64,000 nt of DNA, taken from Nitrosopumilus ureiphilus. Lineage in GTDB: Archaea > Thermoproteota > Nitrososphaeria > Nitrososphaerales > Nitrosopumilaceae. A program made the position numbers and the translations under genes. A model generated the notes under the pieces. The model saw only the letters and a list, made by a program, of their open reading frames with translations. It was not told the DNA's origin and did no database searches. The stretch lies in contig NZ_CP026995.1 in the NCBI RefSeq assembly GCF_013407185.1, positions 1,137,913-1,201,912 on the forward strand. The letters run 5' to 3'. The stretch's first letter is position 1; every line of letters starts with the position of its first letter. Positions 35,000-42,642 of the stretch are shown one piece after another.

Positions 35000-35854
35000 T
35001 TTATGGAACAAGGAACGATTTATGGAAATTTACATGCATACAAAATGTATACAAGACCCACAGCACAACGTCTTTTTGGAACTTACTCATTTAGAAAAAA
35101 GCAAGGAATAAAACATCACGAAAATGCTCAAAGAGCGTTAGAGATTCTAGCTTTGAATGGCACACTTACTACATGGGGAATGGCAAAAACACATCTCGAT
35201 GATTCCGGTGGGATTAGGACTAAAGAAAAAGAATACAGAAGACTTCTTGTTGGCAGAATGGCAAGAGGAAAACACACCATAGGATTGTTGGAATCAGGAT
35301 TGGTGGTAAAAAATGGAAAAAGATATGTGAAAGCACCTGCAGATCAATATAGATTATCATTACATGGAATTTTGTATTGTTTGGATGTTTTAGATTTAAC
35401 AGATAAACAAATTGATACAATTGCTGAAAAATATGCAGAAGTACTTCCAATGGTTTTTGGGAAATGGGAATATCTAAAATCAAACATAGGAAAAGAGGTG
35501 TACAGATTAAAGAATCTAGCAGGAGGGTTGTTTATGGATAATATTCAAATTGCAAAGATTTCAAACTTTCCGGTTTATGAGTTGATGACATATTTGAATG
35601 TGAAATATCAGAATAATTTTGAACAGATAGAAGAAAAAGATTTGGCAAATCAAATATCTTTTTGGTTTTATACTAATTTGCTTGTACCAACAAGATTTAG
35701 ATCCTCTGGAAAACGTTCATCGTTAGAGATAAAGCCATGGACAAAAATTATTCATGATGACATAACCATAAAAAAATGGTATTATGAATTTGTAAACGAA
35801 GCCATAAAATTTTATAATAATCGCTTTAATAAATTAAAAAAATTAGAAAAATAA
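34994..35854 (+). CDS. predicted DNA-binding protein next to the box regulon
   Basis: 286 residues, basic. The region at about 45-95 (NAQRALEILALNGTLTTWGMAK then a basic GRMARGKHTIGLLE with a hairpin-like GLVVKNGKRYV) reads as a winged helix-turn-helix. The rest is helical and unrecognised. Start is ATG 34994, lying inside box A, or ATG 35003 just outside it. The second would leave the box in the gene's own promoter and permit autoregulation. Confidence 0.6.
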   Translation: MPFMEQGTIYGNLHAYKMYTRPTAQRLFGTYSFRKKQGIKHHENAQRALEILALNGTLTTWGMAKTHLDDSGGIRTKEKEYRRLLVGRMARGKHTIGLLESGLVVKNGKRYVKAPADQYRLSLHGILYCLDVLDLTDKQIDTIAEKYAEVLPMVFGKWEYLKSNIGKEVYRLKNLAGGLFMDNIQIAKISNFPVYELMTYLNVKYQNNFEQIEEKDLANQISFWFYTNLLVPTRFRSSGKRSSLEIKPWTKIIHDDITIKKWYYEFVNEAIKFYNNRFNKLKKLEK

Positions 35855-35886
35855 AACAAATGATAAAGCCTTGTTCATTTTCATAA

Positions 35887-36252
35887 TTATGCATACTGGC
35901 CAACAATTTCTTCTAGTTGTTCAAAAGAATATGGCTTGTGAATTGTTGTGATTAGTGACATACTTTTTGCCTTTAGGTGTTTTTTCTCATCCATAGAAAA
36001 TGCAGTAATTAGGATGACATTTGCTTCTGGATCAAACTGTTTCATTTTAAAAAAAGCATCAAATCCATCCATTTTGGGCATCTTTATGTCCATAATTGTC
36101 AAGTTTGGGCGAACATCTTTGTATTTGGATACAGCGTCTTGTCCGTCTTCAGCAGTAACCACATCATATCCCATACTCCTAACCATGTAAGATGTATTTT
36201 CTAGCAGATCTATATCATCATCTACTAGCAAGATAGTTTTCTTCAATGACAT
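35887..36252 (-). CDS. single-domain response regulator (CheY-like)
   Basis: 121 residues, receiver domain only: acidic pocket D11/D12, phosphoacceptor D55 (LTIMDIKMPKMDG), T83 (LITAFS) and K106 (HKPYS). All key residues are present and there is no output domain, so it must act through a partner. It is 53 nt downstream of the histidine kinase gene on the same strand, so they form an operon and a cognate pair. Confidence 0.9.
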   Translation of the reverse strand: MSLKKTILLVDDDIDLLENTSYMVRSMGYDVVTAEDGQDAVSKYKDVRPNLTIMDIKMPKMDGFDAFFKMKQFDPEANVILITAFSMDEKKHLKAKSMSLITTIHKPYSFEQLEEIVGQYA

Positions 36253-36305
36253 ACATCAAACAAAGAAGTCATTATGATAAAACTTTCGGAAAAATCATCC
36301 ATAAT

Positions 36306-38183
36306 TTATTCTGATGAGATAGGCATAGTTATGATAAAACAAGTGGGATTATTTTGGGCAGAAATTGTTCCCTTGTGTTGTTCAATGATATTTTTGCATG
36401 TAGATAGACCCAACCCGGTTCCCTTTTGTTTAGATGTTACAAGTGGTTGAAAAATATGTGATAATATCTCTTCAGGAATATTAGAACCAGAATTTTGGAT
36501 TTTTATTATTATATTAGAATTTTTTTGTTCTATCATACATGAAATTTTCCCATCATCTTTTCCAATTGCTTGAATTGCATTAAGGAAAATATTGATAAAA
36601 ACAATTTCCAATTTTTCAGAATCGCCAGTTATTTGAAGTTCAGTTTCGGGGATTTCTAGTAAAATGTTATGAGGTATTTCTATGGAATTTTTTGCAGATT
36701 GCATTAAGTCACTTATTTTAATTAGTTTTACATCTAATGGTGTAACACGGACATAATTTAACACATCATTAATTTGATGCGATATTGTATCAATAGAACG
36801 ATTCATTCGTCTGACAACGTCTTTTATTTCATCATCATTTTTAGAATTTTTCTGCAATATTTCAGCTGAGCTCTTCACAGTTGCTAAAGGATTTTTTATG
36901 TTGTGAGCCATGCTTGCTGAAACTTCTCCAATAGCTGTAAGCCTCTCATTTTTTATTTTGACATTGGCCTCTGCCAACTGCTTTTCTGTATTGATCAATT
37001 TTTGTAGATTTTTTGCCATATCATCAAAGGATCTGCTAATTGTGTTGATTTCATCAATTTTGTTTGTTTTTGTATTTGTTGTCTTAAAATCACCATTAGA
37101 AATTGAATTAGCAGTTATTGCCAAATGTTTTAATGGAGACGAAACAGTACTGGAAATTAAAAATGCACCAATGATTGATGCAATCATACCTAAAATCGAT
37201 ACTCCGATGATTGAATTTCGTAATTCAACAAACTCATTAACAATAGATGAACTGTTTTGCTCTACTACAACTATCCAGTCAAATCCTTCAAAAGTTCTAT
37301 ATCCAGTGGATTGTGCATAAGAGACAAGACGAAAATTATCTACATCATCATCATCACCTAATTCAAAAAATCCAACGTCATTCCCTTTTTGTATAGTTCT
37401 AAAATAGGAAATCGGAGACTCATTCAAGAAAATTTCTTTGTTTGAGAAAATTTGTGCTCCATCATGATCTAGTAACAAAACAGTCCTTCCTGGAATGGTA
37501 AGAAGGGCAGATTCTTGAATAAAATCATTTAATAAATCATCAAGTGTAATCAAGACTCTTAAAATTCCAATAAAATTTCCGTCTGTATCCATGACACTGT
37601 ATGCAAACTCTATAGAATAGTTTTGATAGGTCTCATTAAATTGAAGTTTTCCAATATATTGTCCATTTTCTTTTGTTTGTTGCCACCATTCCTCGTCACT
37701 TTGTGAATAATCTGATATTCCAGAAGCCAAAGCAACATTGGCACCATAAGCATTAGTAACAAAAAGTTCTTCTACAACATCATAGCCATATTCATCTTGA
37801 TAGAACTCTATTGTTTCTAAAAGATCTCTTGTTAGAGCAACATCAGATACACCTCCTATGAAAGGATTATCTTCTGTAAATTCTATTTCCTGTTCTTTTA
37901 TTTGTAAATACGCTTTGATATTTTCAAGTTTTTCAAATTCTTTATTTGAATCCAATAATGTATCACGAAGCAATTCTGTCTTTGATAATTCCTGAAAATC
38001 AGATATTCTGCTTTCTATATGCCTATCCAAATTTTGAATCATATTAAATGCAAATCCTTCATTTCTGGAGCCCAGGAGTTTTTTGATTTCCTGTACAGTC
38101 AAATCAAAAGTAACCAATCCTGTAATCGTAAAAGTAAGAGATATTCCAAACATGACTGCAATTATTAGAAAAGATATTTTCAA
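36306..38183 (-). CDS. membrane sensor histidine kinase (dCache-HAMP-HisKA-HATPase)
   Basis: 625 residues: TM1 (2-25), an extracellular dCache-like sensor (about 30-325; contains DVVEELFVTNAYGANVA and GRTVLLLDHDG), TM2 (about 328-350), HAMP (about 350-405), HisKA with phospho-acceptor H427 (ASMAHNIKNPLATV), then an HATPase with N box NIFLNAIQAIG and G box GTGLGLSTC. It should sense a small extracellular molecule and phosphorylate the adjacent CheY-like protein. Box copy B lies 62 nt upstream of its ATG, in reverse orientation. Confidence 0.9.
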   Translation of the reverse strand: MKISFLIIAVMFGISLTFTITGLVTFDLTVQEIKKLLGSRNEGFAFNMIQNLDRHIESRISDFQELSKTELLRDTLLDSNKEFEKLENIKAYLQIKEQEIEFTEDNPFIGGVSDVALTRDLLETIEFYQDEYGYDVVEELFVTNAYGANVALASGISDYSQSDEEWWQQTKENGQYIGKLQFNETYQNYSIEFAYSVMDTDGNFIGILRVLITLDDLLNDFIQESALLTIPGRTVLLLDHDGAQIFSNKEIFLNESPISYFRTIQKGNDVGFFELGDDDDVDNFRLVSYAQSTGYRTFEGFDWIVVVEQNSSSIVNEFVELRNSIIGVSILGMIASIIGAFLISSTVSSPLKHLAITANSISNGDFKTTNTKTNKIDEINTISRSFDDMAKNLQKLINTEKQLAEANVKIKNERLTAIGEVSASMAHNIKNPLATVKSSAEILQKNSKNDDEIKDVVRRMNRSIDTISHQINDVLNYVRVTPLDVKLIKISDLMQSAKNSIEIPHNILLEIPETELQITGDSEKLEIVFINIFLNAIQAIGKDDGKISCMIEQKNSNIIIKIQNSGSNIPEEILSHIFQPLVTSKQKGTGLGLSTCKNIIEQHKGTISAQNNPTCFIITMPISSE

Positions 38184-38245
38184 GGGATTAACTAGCCAAG
38201 ATCAATTAATTGTGAATTTAAACATTCACTAATTTAAATGAAAAA

Positions 38246-38258
38246 AGGCATGCCACAA
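38246..38258 (+). promoter_or_regulatory. AGGCATGCCACAA box, copy B
   Basis: 42 nt before the ATG at 38301, with TATA-like gacaaatac between. It also lies in the upstream region of the divergent kinase gene. Confidence 0.6.
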
Positions 38259-38300
38259 TTTTTCCGCTATCGACAAATACTTTTTTCACATTTCTATAGC

Positions 38301-38540
38301 ATGCAACTGCTATTAAGCAAAAAAACAAGCCATTCTGAGGCTACAAATAATCTGGTTGAAGGAATACCAGTAGAAGAAAGAGAAAATCCTTTGCAGATAC
38401 AATCAATGCCTGAAAAAACACTACAAATAGAATCTATTTTTCATCAAACTAGATTAAATATAGAAATAGGAATGTACTGGATGTTAAGCAAGTACCAACA
38501 ATCATTACATAAAAAACATCACCAAGAGACAACAAAATAA
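38301..38540 (+). CDS. small protein, paralogue of the 34941 gene; box-controlled
   Basis: 79 residues from ATG 38301. This start is preferred over 38238 because the similarity to the 34771-34941 product begins exactly here and because the box then has the common spacing. The shared N-terminus ends in PVEERE; the C-terminus is helical with a His/Lys-rich tail (KYQQSLHKKHHQE). No known family. Confidence 0.55.
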   Translation: MQLLLSKKTSHSEATNNLVEGIPVEERENPLQIQSMPEKTLQIESIFHQTRLNIEIGMYWMLSKYQQSLHKKHHQETTK

Positions 38541-38585
38541 AATATTTGAGTCAAACAAATAAACTAAAAAGAACAGGTTTGTAGT

Positions 38586-38598
38586 AGGCATGCCACAA
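38586..38598 (+). promoter_or_regulatory. AGGCATGCCACAA box, copy C
   Basis: 47 nt before the ATG at 38646, with TATA-like gattaaataac between. Confidence 0.6.
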
Positions 38599-38645
38599 TC
38601 CAAAATCTTTGATTAAATAACATTGTTTTTGCTGTTTTTTTTGGG

Positions 38646-39194
38646 ATGACTTGGTGTAAACAGAATAGTTTAATTTTAGCATTAATTTTGATGTCATCAT
38701 TTTTCATTCCAAATCTTTTGTCTGAAGCATATGGAGTGAAACTAAGTATTACTGAAATAAGATGTAAAAACCATCTTCCCAACTACATCAAACTTGGTGA
38801 AATAAATTACAAAGAAAGATACAAGAACAATAGAGTAGTAGATAATTGCATAAAATTATTCAAAGATTCAAAATCTGGACTCTATTTTGATCCCTCAAAA
38901 GTAATCATTACCAAAAATAGTAACACATCATTTAAAATGATATATGATAAATTAGTTGGGGAAAAATATCATATTATAAAATACCAAGTTTGCAATAACG
39001 AAGAAAAAACAAAACAGAAAATATTATTTCAATCAAGTTCTGAAAAATCCTTAATTATCCTTCCCAAATATCTAGCACCAAATCAATGTACTTATTTTTG
39101 GACTGAGGTTGTTTCTGGAAACGTTGATTCAATCACAATATCATGGGATACAGGAAATGAAAAATCACTAAAAATTAGAAAGACATTCAGGTAA
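38646..39194 (+). CDS. secreted Cys-containing protein; box-controlled
   Basis: 182 residues with a signal peptide (about 1-29; LILALILMSSFFIPNLLSEAYG). The mature part has Cys at RCKNH, DNCIK, QVCNN and QCTYF, enough for two disulfides, and a beta-rich end (VDSITISWDTGNEKS). No family recognised. Probably exported. Confidence 0.65.
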   Translation: MTWCKQNSLILALILMSSFFIPNLLSEAYGVKLSITEIRCKNHLPNYIKLGEINYKERYKNNRVVDNCIKLFKDSKSGLYFDPSKVIITKNSNTSFKMIYDKLVGEKYHIIKYQVCNNEEKTKQKILFQSSSEKSLIILPKYLAPNQCTYFWTEVVSGNVDSITISWDTGNEKSLKIRKTFR

Positions 39195-39256
39195 TTATCA
39201 ACTAAACTTTTCTAAAAACTGAAAAATGGGATTAAAAATCATAGGTAAAAAGGTAA

Positions 39257-39269
39257 AGGCATGCCACAA
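39257..39269 (+). promoter_or_regulatory. AGGCATGCCACAA box, copy D
   Basis: 43 nt before the ATG at 39313, with TATA-like gtcaaataac between; identical to copy A over 18 nt. Confidence 0.6.
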
Positions 39270-39312
39270 ATTAAAAGTAATTGTCAAATAACAAAAGTTG
39301 TTAGTTTGGTTC

Positions 39313-39657
39313 ATGAACTCTTTGAGAGATACAAATTTCATCAAGAGTCAAAATAACGAAGAAAAAACCACTCTCTTTGTTTCTCGTAATCAGCCCATAA
39401 ATTCTAATGATGATATAATTCTCTCAAAGAGTATTTTTTATGCCTGCAATAGATGCGACGGAGCATTAATTCCAATATCAATCTGTATCTTTTGCAAAAG
39501 GCCATCTTTACGAAGTTGTACAAATTGTGATATGACTATCGATACCAGATATCATGAATCCTGTAAAATTTTGATATCATTTGGAAATACAATTTCAAAA
39601 AAAAAGTACAGAGGAATTAAACGTATGAAAAAACAAATTATCGGAGTGCAACATTGA
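39313..39657 (+). CDS. double zinc-ribbon protein; box-controlled
   Basis: 114 residues from ATG 39313 (TTG 39298 is also possible). The second half contains CNRCDG, CIFCKR, CTNC and HESC, giving four metal-binding knuckles for two zinc ions. The N-terminal 50 residues are polar and unstructured, and the C-terminus is basic (KKKYRGIKRMKK), as in a nucleic-acid-binding protein. Role unknown. Confidence 0.6.
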   Translation: MNSLRDTNFIKSQNNEEKTTLFVSRNQPINSNDDIILSKSIFYACNRCDGALIPISICIFCKRPSLRSCTNCDMTIDTRYHESCKILISFGNTISKKKYRGIKRMKKQIIGVQH

Positions 39658-39744
39658 TCCCATTACAATGAATAAGGTAAATTTTGCGCGATTATTTTTG
39701 GCCTTCAAGAAAGGCACGTATCTCGATATGTTTTGATGACCAAC

Positions 39745-39903
39745 TCATAGATCGGATTCAATGAGATAGTGTCGCCATGTTTTAGAACAATTACCCAACT
39801 CAAGTTTAGAAAGTTCTTTTACCTTTTTCTCAACATTTTTTCCATTATTATTGACTACTTTGCTGAACCTATTTTTCATTTTAGGAATTTTTGTTAGATT
39901 CAT
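39745..39903 (-). CDS. small basic hypothetical protein (52 aa)
   Basis: ATG frame MNLTKIPKMKNRFSKVVNNN...KTWRHYLIESDL, basic N-terminus. It overlaps the end of the next upstream gene by 23 nt, suggesting an operon of two mini-genes. No motif recognised. Confidence 0.45.
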   Translation of the reverse strand: MNLTKIPKMKNRFSKVVNNNGKNVEKKVKELSKLELGNCSKTWRHYLIESDL

Positions 39904-40045
39904 GGGTATTTTCTGTTATCTTTTTCAATTCTGAAAGAATCAGAACTAGTATTTCCTTTTCACTTAATTTCAAAAGTTCTACTGTTTCTTCTTCAGTGAA
40001 TTTAATATCTTCATTTATTTTTTCATATGTTTTAAGATCGACCAT
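39881..40045 (-). CDS. small acidic helical protein (54 aa)
   Basis: ATG frame MVDLKTYEKINEDIKF followed by a leucine-rich acidic helix (EEETVELLKLSEKEILVLIL). A coiled-coil dimer is likely. It lies 25 nt downstream of the 40071 gene on the same strand. No family recognised. Confidence 0.5.
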   Translation of the reverse strand: MVDLKTYEKINEDIKFTEEETVELLKLSEKEILVLILSELKKITENTHESNKNS

Positions 40046-40070
40046 ATTAAAATAGGATTATAGTAGGTGA

Positions 40071-40280
40071 TTAAACTTTTCCAAGTAAATCTTGTAATGA
40101 ATAATGAATATCACAGAATAGAACTGTTCCATTAGGCAACGTCTTGGCAGTTATGCAATGACCATCTTCTAATCCCTTGCCACACACATAACATTCAACT
40201 TTAGAAACTGAGGATTGTGTGATTTGTGATTTTTGTAGACTGTGCATATTATGCATCATAGTCTGATTTACTCCCTGCAT
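40071..40280 (-). CDS. small Cys/His zinc-binding protein, divergent from trpE
   Basis: 69 residues from ATG 40280; ATGs at 40292 and 40325 are alternatives, but the last would cover the trp operator. CYVCGKGLEDGHC and CDIH give a C-x2-C...H-C...C-x2-H metal site. The N-terminus is Met/His/Gln-rich. It shares the regulatory region with trpE. Confidence 0.6.
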   Translation of the reverse strand: MQGVNQTMMHNMHSLQKSQITQSSVSKVECYVCGKGLEDGHCITAKTLPNGTVLFCDIHYSLQDLLGKV

Positions 40281-40305
40281 GGTAACTAGCATACGTTCAA
40301 ATACG

Positions 40306-40339
40306 ATATAAAGGTACCGTACCATACGGTAATTATACC
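40306..40339. promoter_or_regulatory. trp promoter with overlapping inverted repeats (operator candidate)
   Basis: A TATA box (ATATAAAG, 40306-40313) stands about 38 nt before the trpE ATG. Directly downstream is a perfect inverted repeat with 7-nt arms and 3-nt spacer, TACCGTA-cca-TACGGTA (40315-40331). It overlaps a second one, GGTA-N4-TACC (40328-40339), and the palindrome GGTACC (40313-40318). The position between TATA and the expected transcription start suits a repressor site. Confidence 0.6.
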
Positions 40340-40350
40340 ATGCCTGAGAA

Positions 40351-41781
40351 ATGAATTATTTTAAACAAAAATTGCACCATCAAAACCCACTCATCAATTT
40401 AAATAATAAAGAACTGAAATTTTGTCTATGGGTGGACACCTTTGGAAATGCTCAAGCAAAAGTAATACCCCTAGATTTATCTGAAAACCAATTTCAAATT
40501 TACAATAAAATCTCAAGAAACTATTCTCATTCATTTCTCTTTGAATCTCTTACTGGTCCTGAAGTTTTAGCTGAAACATCAGTAATGGGATTTGAACCAA
40601 AAATAATTCTCAAAGGATATTCCGATAAAGTAGAAATCATCTCGGATGGAAAAACAAAAATCATTCAAACTATGGATCCATTTTCAGAACTAAAAAAACT
40701 ATTGGGAAAATCAGATGATCAAAGTTATCGATATTTAGGAGGAGCAGTAGGAGTTGTAAACTATGATGCAATAAGATTGGTAGAAAATATTGCAGATTCT
40801 TACAATTCAAAACAACCATTAATGGAGTTTGGAATTTATGATGATGGGATACTTTATGATAATTTACACAAAAAACTATTCTACTTTTATCATGATGAAA
40901 ATAGATTTGACAAATTAATTATGAATGAAGACACATTTGGAGAATTTCATTCAAGTGAAGTAACACCGAACATGAATAAAGAAAAGTTTTCAGAAATTGT
41001 AAACAAGGCAAAAAAATACATTCATGATGGTGACATATTTCAGGTTGTCTTATCTAGAAAATTTTCGTTTAAAAATCAAGGAGACAATCTAAGACTATAC
41101 AAAACATTACGAAATCTAAATCCATCTCCATACATGTATCATCTAAAACAAGATACAAAAACAATCATCGGTGCATCTCCTGAGATGTTAGTAAGAATTA
41201 CAAAGGATAAAGTAGAAACATTCCCAATTGCAGGAACTAGAAAAATTACAGACAATGAAGAAAAAAACAAACAGCTTGCAGACGAACTAATCCATGATGA
41301 AAAAGAACTAGCAGAGCACACAATGCTTGTTGATTTGGGCAGAAATGATATTGGTAGAGTTTGCAAATACGGAACTGTCCATCCAGAATCATTAATGCAG
41401 ATAAAAAGATTCAGCCATGTTCAGCACATAGTCAGTCACGTTGTAGGGAAGTTAGCACCTGAAAATGACATGTTTGATGCGTTTCAGGCAGTGTTTCCTG
41501 CAGGGACAGTGTCAGGTGCCCCCAAGGTTCGTGCAATGGAAATTATTGATGAATTAGAAACAGAAGCTAGAGGACCATACGCAGGAGCAGTAGGATATTT
41601 CTCATACAATGGCTGTTGTGATTTTGCAATTGCAATTAGAAGCATATTCATTGAAGGAAATGATGGATTTGTCCAGTCAGGTGCAGGAATTGTTTCAGAT
41701 TCAATTGCAGAAAATGAATTCAAAGAAACAGAACACAAAGCGGGGGCAATGCTTCAAGCATTAAGAGAGGCATCAAAATGA
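40351..41781 (+). CDS. trpE: anthranilate synthase component I
   Basis: 476 residues, chorismate-binding enzyme making anthranilate with TrpG. The conserved C-terminal block is complete: HDGDIFQVVLSR, PSPYMYHL, GASPEMLVRI, PIAGTR, LVDLGRNDIGRV and VFPAGTVSGAPKVRAME. The N-terminal part contains an LLES-like segment (FLFESLTGPE) where tryptophan feedback binds in homologues. First gene of the trp cluster. A four-codon ATG frame (MPEK) upstream ends in a TGA that overlaps this start. Confidence 0.95.
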   Translation: MNYFKQKLHHQNPLINLNNKELKFCLWVDTFGNAQAKVIPLDLSENQFQIYNKISRNYSHSFLFESLTGPEVLAETSVMGFEPKIILKGYSDKVEIISDGKTKIIQTMDPFSELKKLLGKSDDQSYRYLGGAVGVVNYDAIRLVENIADSYNSKQPLMEFGIYDDGILYDNLHKKLFYFYHDENRFDKLIMNEDTFGEFHSSEVTPNMNKEKFSEIVNKAKKYIHDGDIFQVVLSRKFSFKNQGDNLRLYKTLRNLNPSPYMYHLKQDTKTIIGASPEMLVRITKDKVETFPIAGTRKITDNEEKNKQLADELIHDEKELAEHTMLVDLGRNDIGRVCKYGTVHPESLMQIKRFSHVQHIVSHVVGKLAPENDMFDAFQAVFPAGTVSGAPKVRAMEIIDELETEARGPYAGAVGYFSYNGCCDFAIAIRSIFIEGNDGFVQSGAGIVSDSIAENEFKETEHKAGAMLQALREASK

Positions 41782-42383
41782 AATTTCTAATTATTGATAA
41801 CTATGATTCATTTGTATACAATATTGCACAGTATCTAGGGGAGTTAGGAGTAGGTTGTGAGGTGATAAGAAATGACAAAATTACACTAGAGCAAATTAAA
41901 CAAAACAACTATGACGGAATAATAATTTCCCCAGGTCCTGGAACTCCAGAGGACAAAAAATACTTTGGAATTTGTGCAGATGTAATTAAAGACATGGGAC
42001 CAACTACTCCAATTCTCGGAGTTTGTTTGGGACACCAAGGGATCATTCATGTATTTGGTGGCAAAGTAACTAATGCAGGATGTGTCAGACATGGCAAAAC
42101 AAGTCTTGTCAAGCATACAAATTCAGAGTTATTCCAAAATGTAAAGAATCCATTTAGAGCAACTAGATATCACAGTCTGGTTGGAGACAAAACGGTAATT
42201 CCAGAGATTTTGCAAGTGACTGCCACAGCTGATGACGATGGAGAAATTATGGCAATCACACATAAAAAATATCTAATTCAAGGAGTTCAATTTCACCCAG
42301 AATCCATAATGACTGAAGAGGGTAAAAAGATCCTAGAGAATTTCATAAATCAAGTAAAGGAGAAAAAATCACGCTCAAAATAG
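41778..42383 (+). CDS. trpG: anthranilate synthase glutamine amidotransferase subunit
   Basis: 201 residues, class I glutamine amidotransferase. Nucleophile Cys in GVCLGHQG (about residue 82), His/Glu in VQFHPESIMT (about 175). It supplies ammonia to TrpE. ATGA overlap with trpE shows translational coupling. C-terminus is basic (KEKKSRSK). Confidence 0.95.
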   Translation: MKFLIIDNYDSFVYNIAQYLGELGVGCEVIRNDKITLEQIKQNNYDGIIISPGPGTPEDKKYFGICADVIKDMGPTTPILGVCLGHQGIIHVFGGKVTNAGCVRHGKTSLVKHTNSELFQNVKNPFRATRYHSLVGDKTVIPEILQVTATADDDGEIMAITHKKYLIQGVQFHPESIMTEEGKKILENFINQVKEKKSRSK

Positions 42384-42402
42384 AGCCTGAGAGATTATTA
42401 TA

Positions 42403-42642
42403 ATGACAGAATTACTTTCTGACAGAGAAAAACTTGTTTCAATGTATGGATTTACAAAATATTATTCAGATGAAAATACCCCATTTGATTTTCAAAAATA
42501 TGTGAAAAAATTTGATGACGAGGTATTTTATGAGAGTTTTTCAGAAAAAGAGTTTGAAAAAATTCCTAAAGACACACCAGAGTTCTCAGAGACAGTTATT
42601 GAGGAAACAAAGCGAAAGCCAGAATCAGGAGATAAAAAATGA
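42403..42642 (+). CDS. uncharacterised acidic protein embedded in the trp operon
   Basis: 79 residues, ATG start, rich in Glu, Asp, Phe and Lys (FDFQKYVKKFDDEVFYESFSEKEFEK), with a disordered charged tail. No cofactor or catalytic motif. It sits 19 nt after trpG and overlaps trpD by 4 nt (ATGA). The location suggests a role in tryptophan synthesis or its control. It is far too short to be a PRA isomerase. Confidence 0.7.
   Translation: MTELLSDREKLVSMYGFTKYYSDENTPFDFQKYVKKFDDEVFYESFSEKEFEKIPKDTPEFSETVIEETKRKPESGDKK

Noticed and set aside
38564-38782. 72-codon minus-strand frame
   Set aside because: Antisense to the signal peptide of the 38646 gene and overlapping box C; no independent support.
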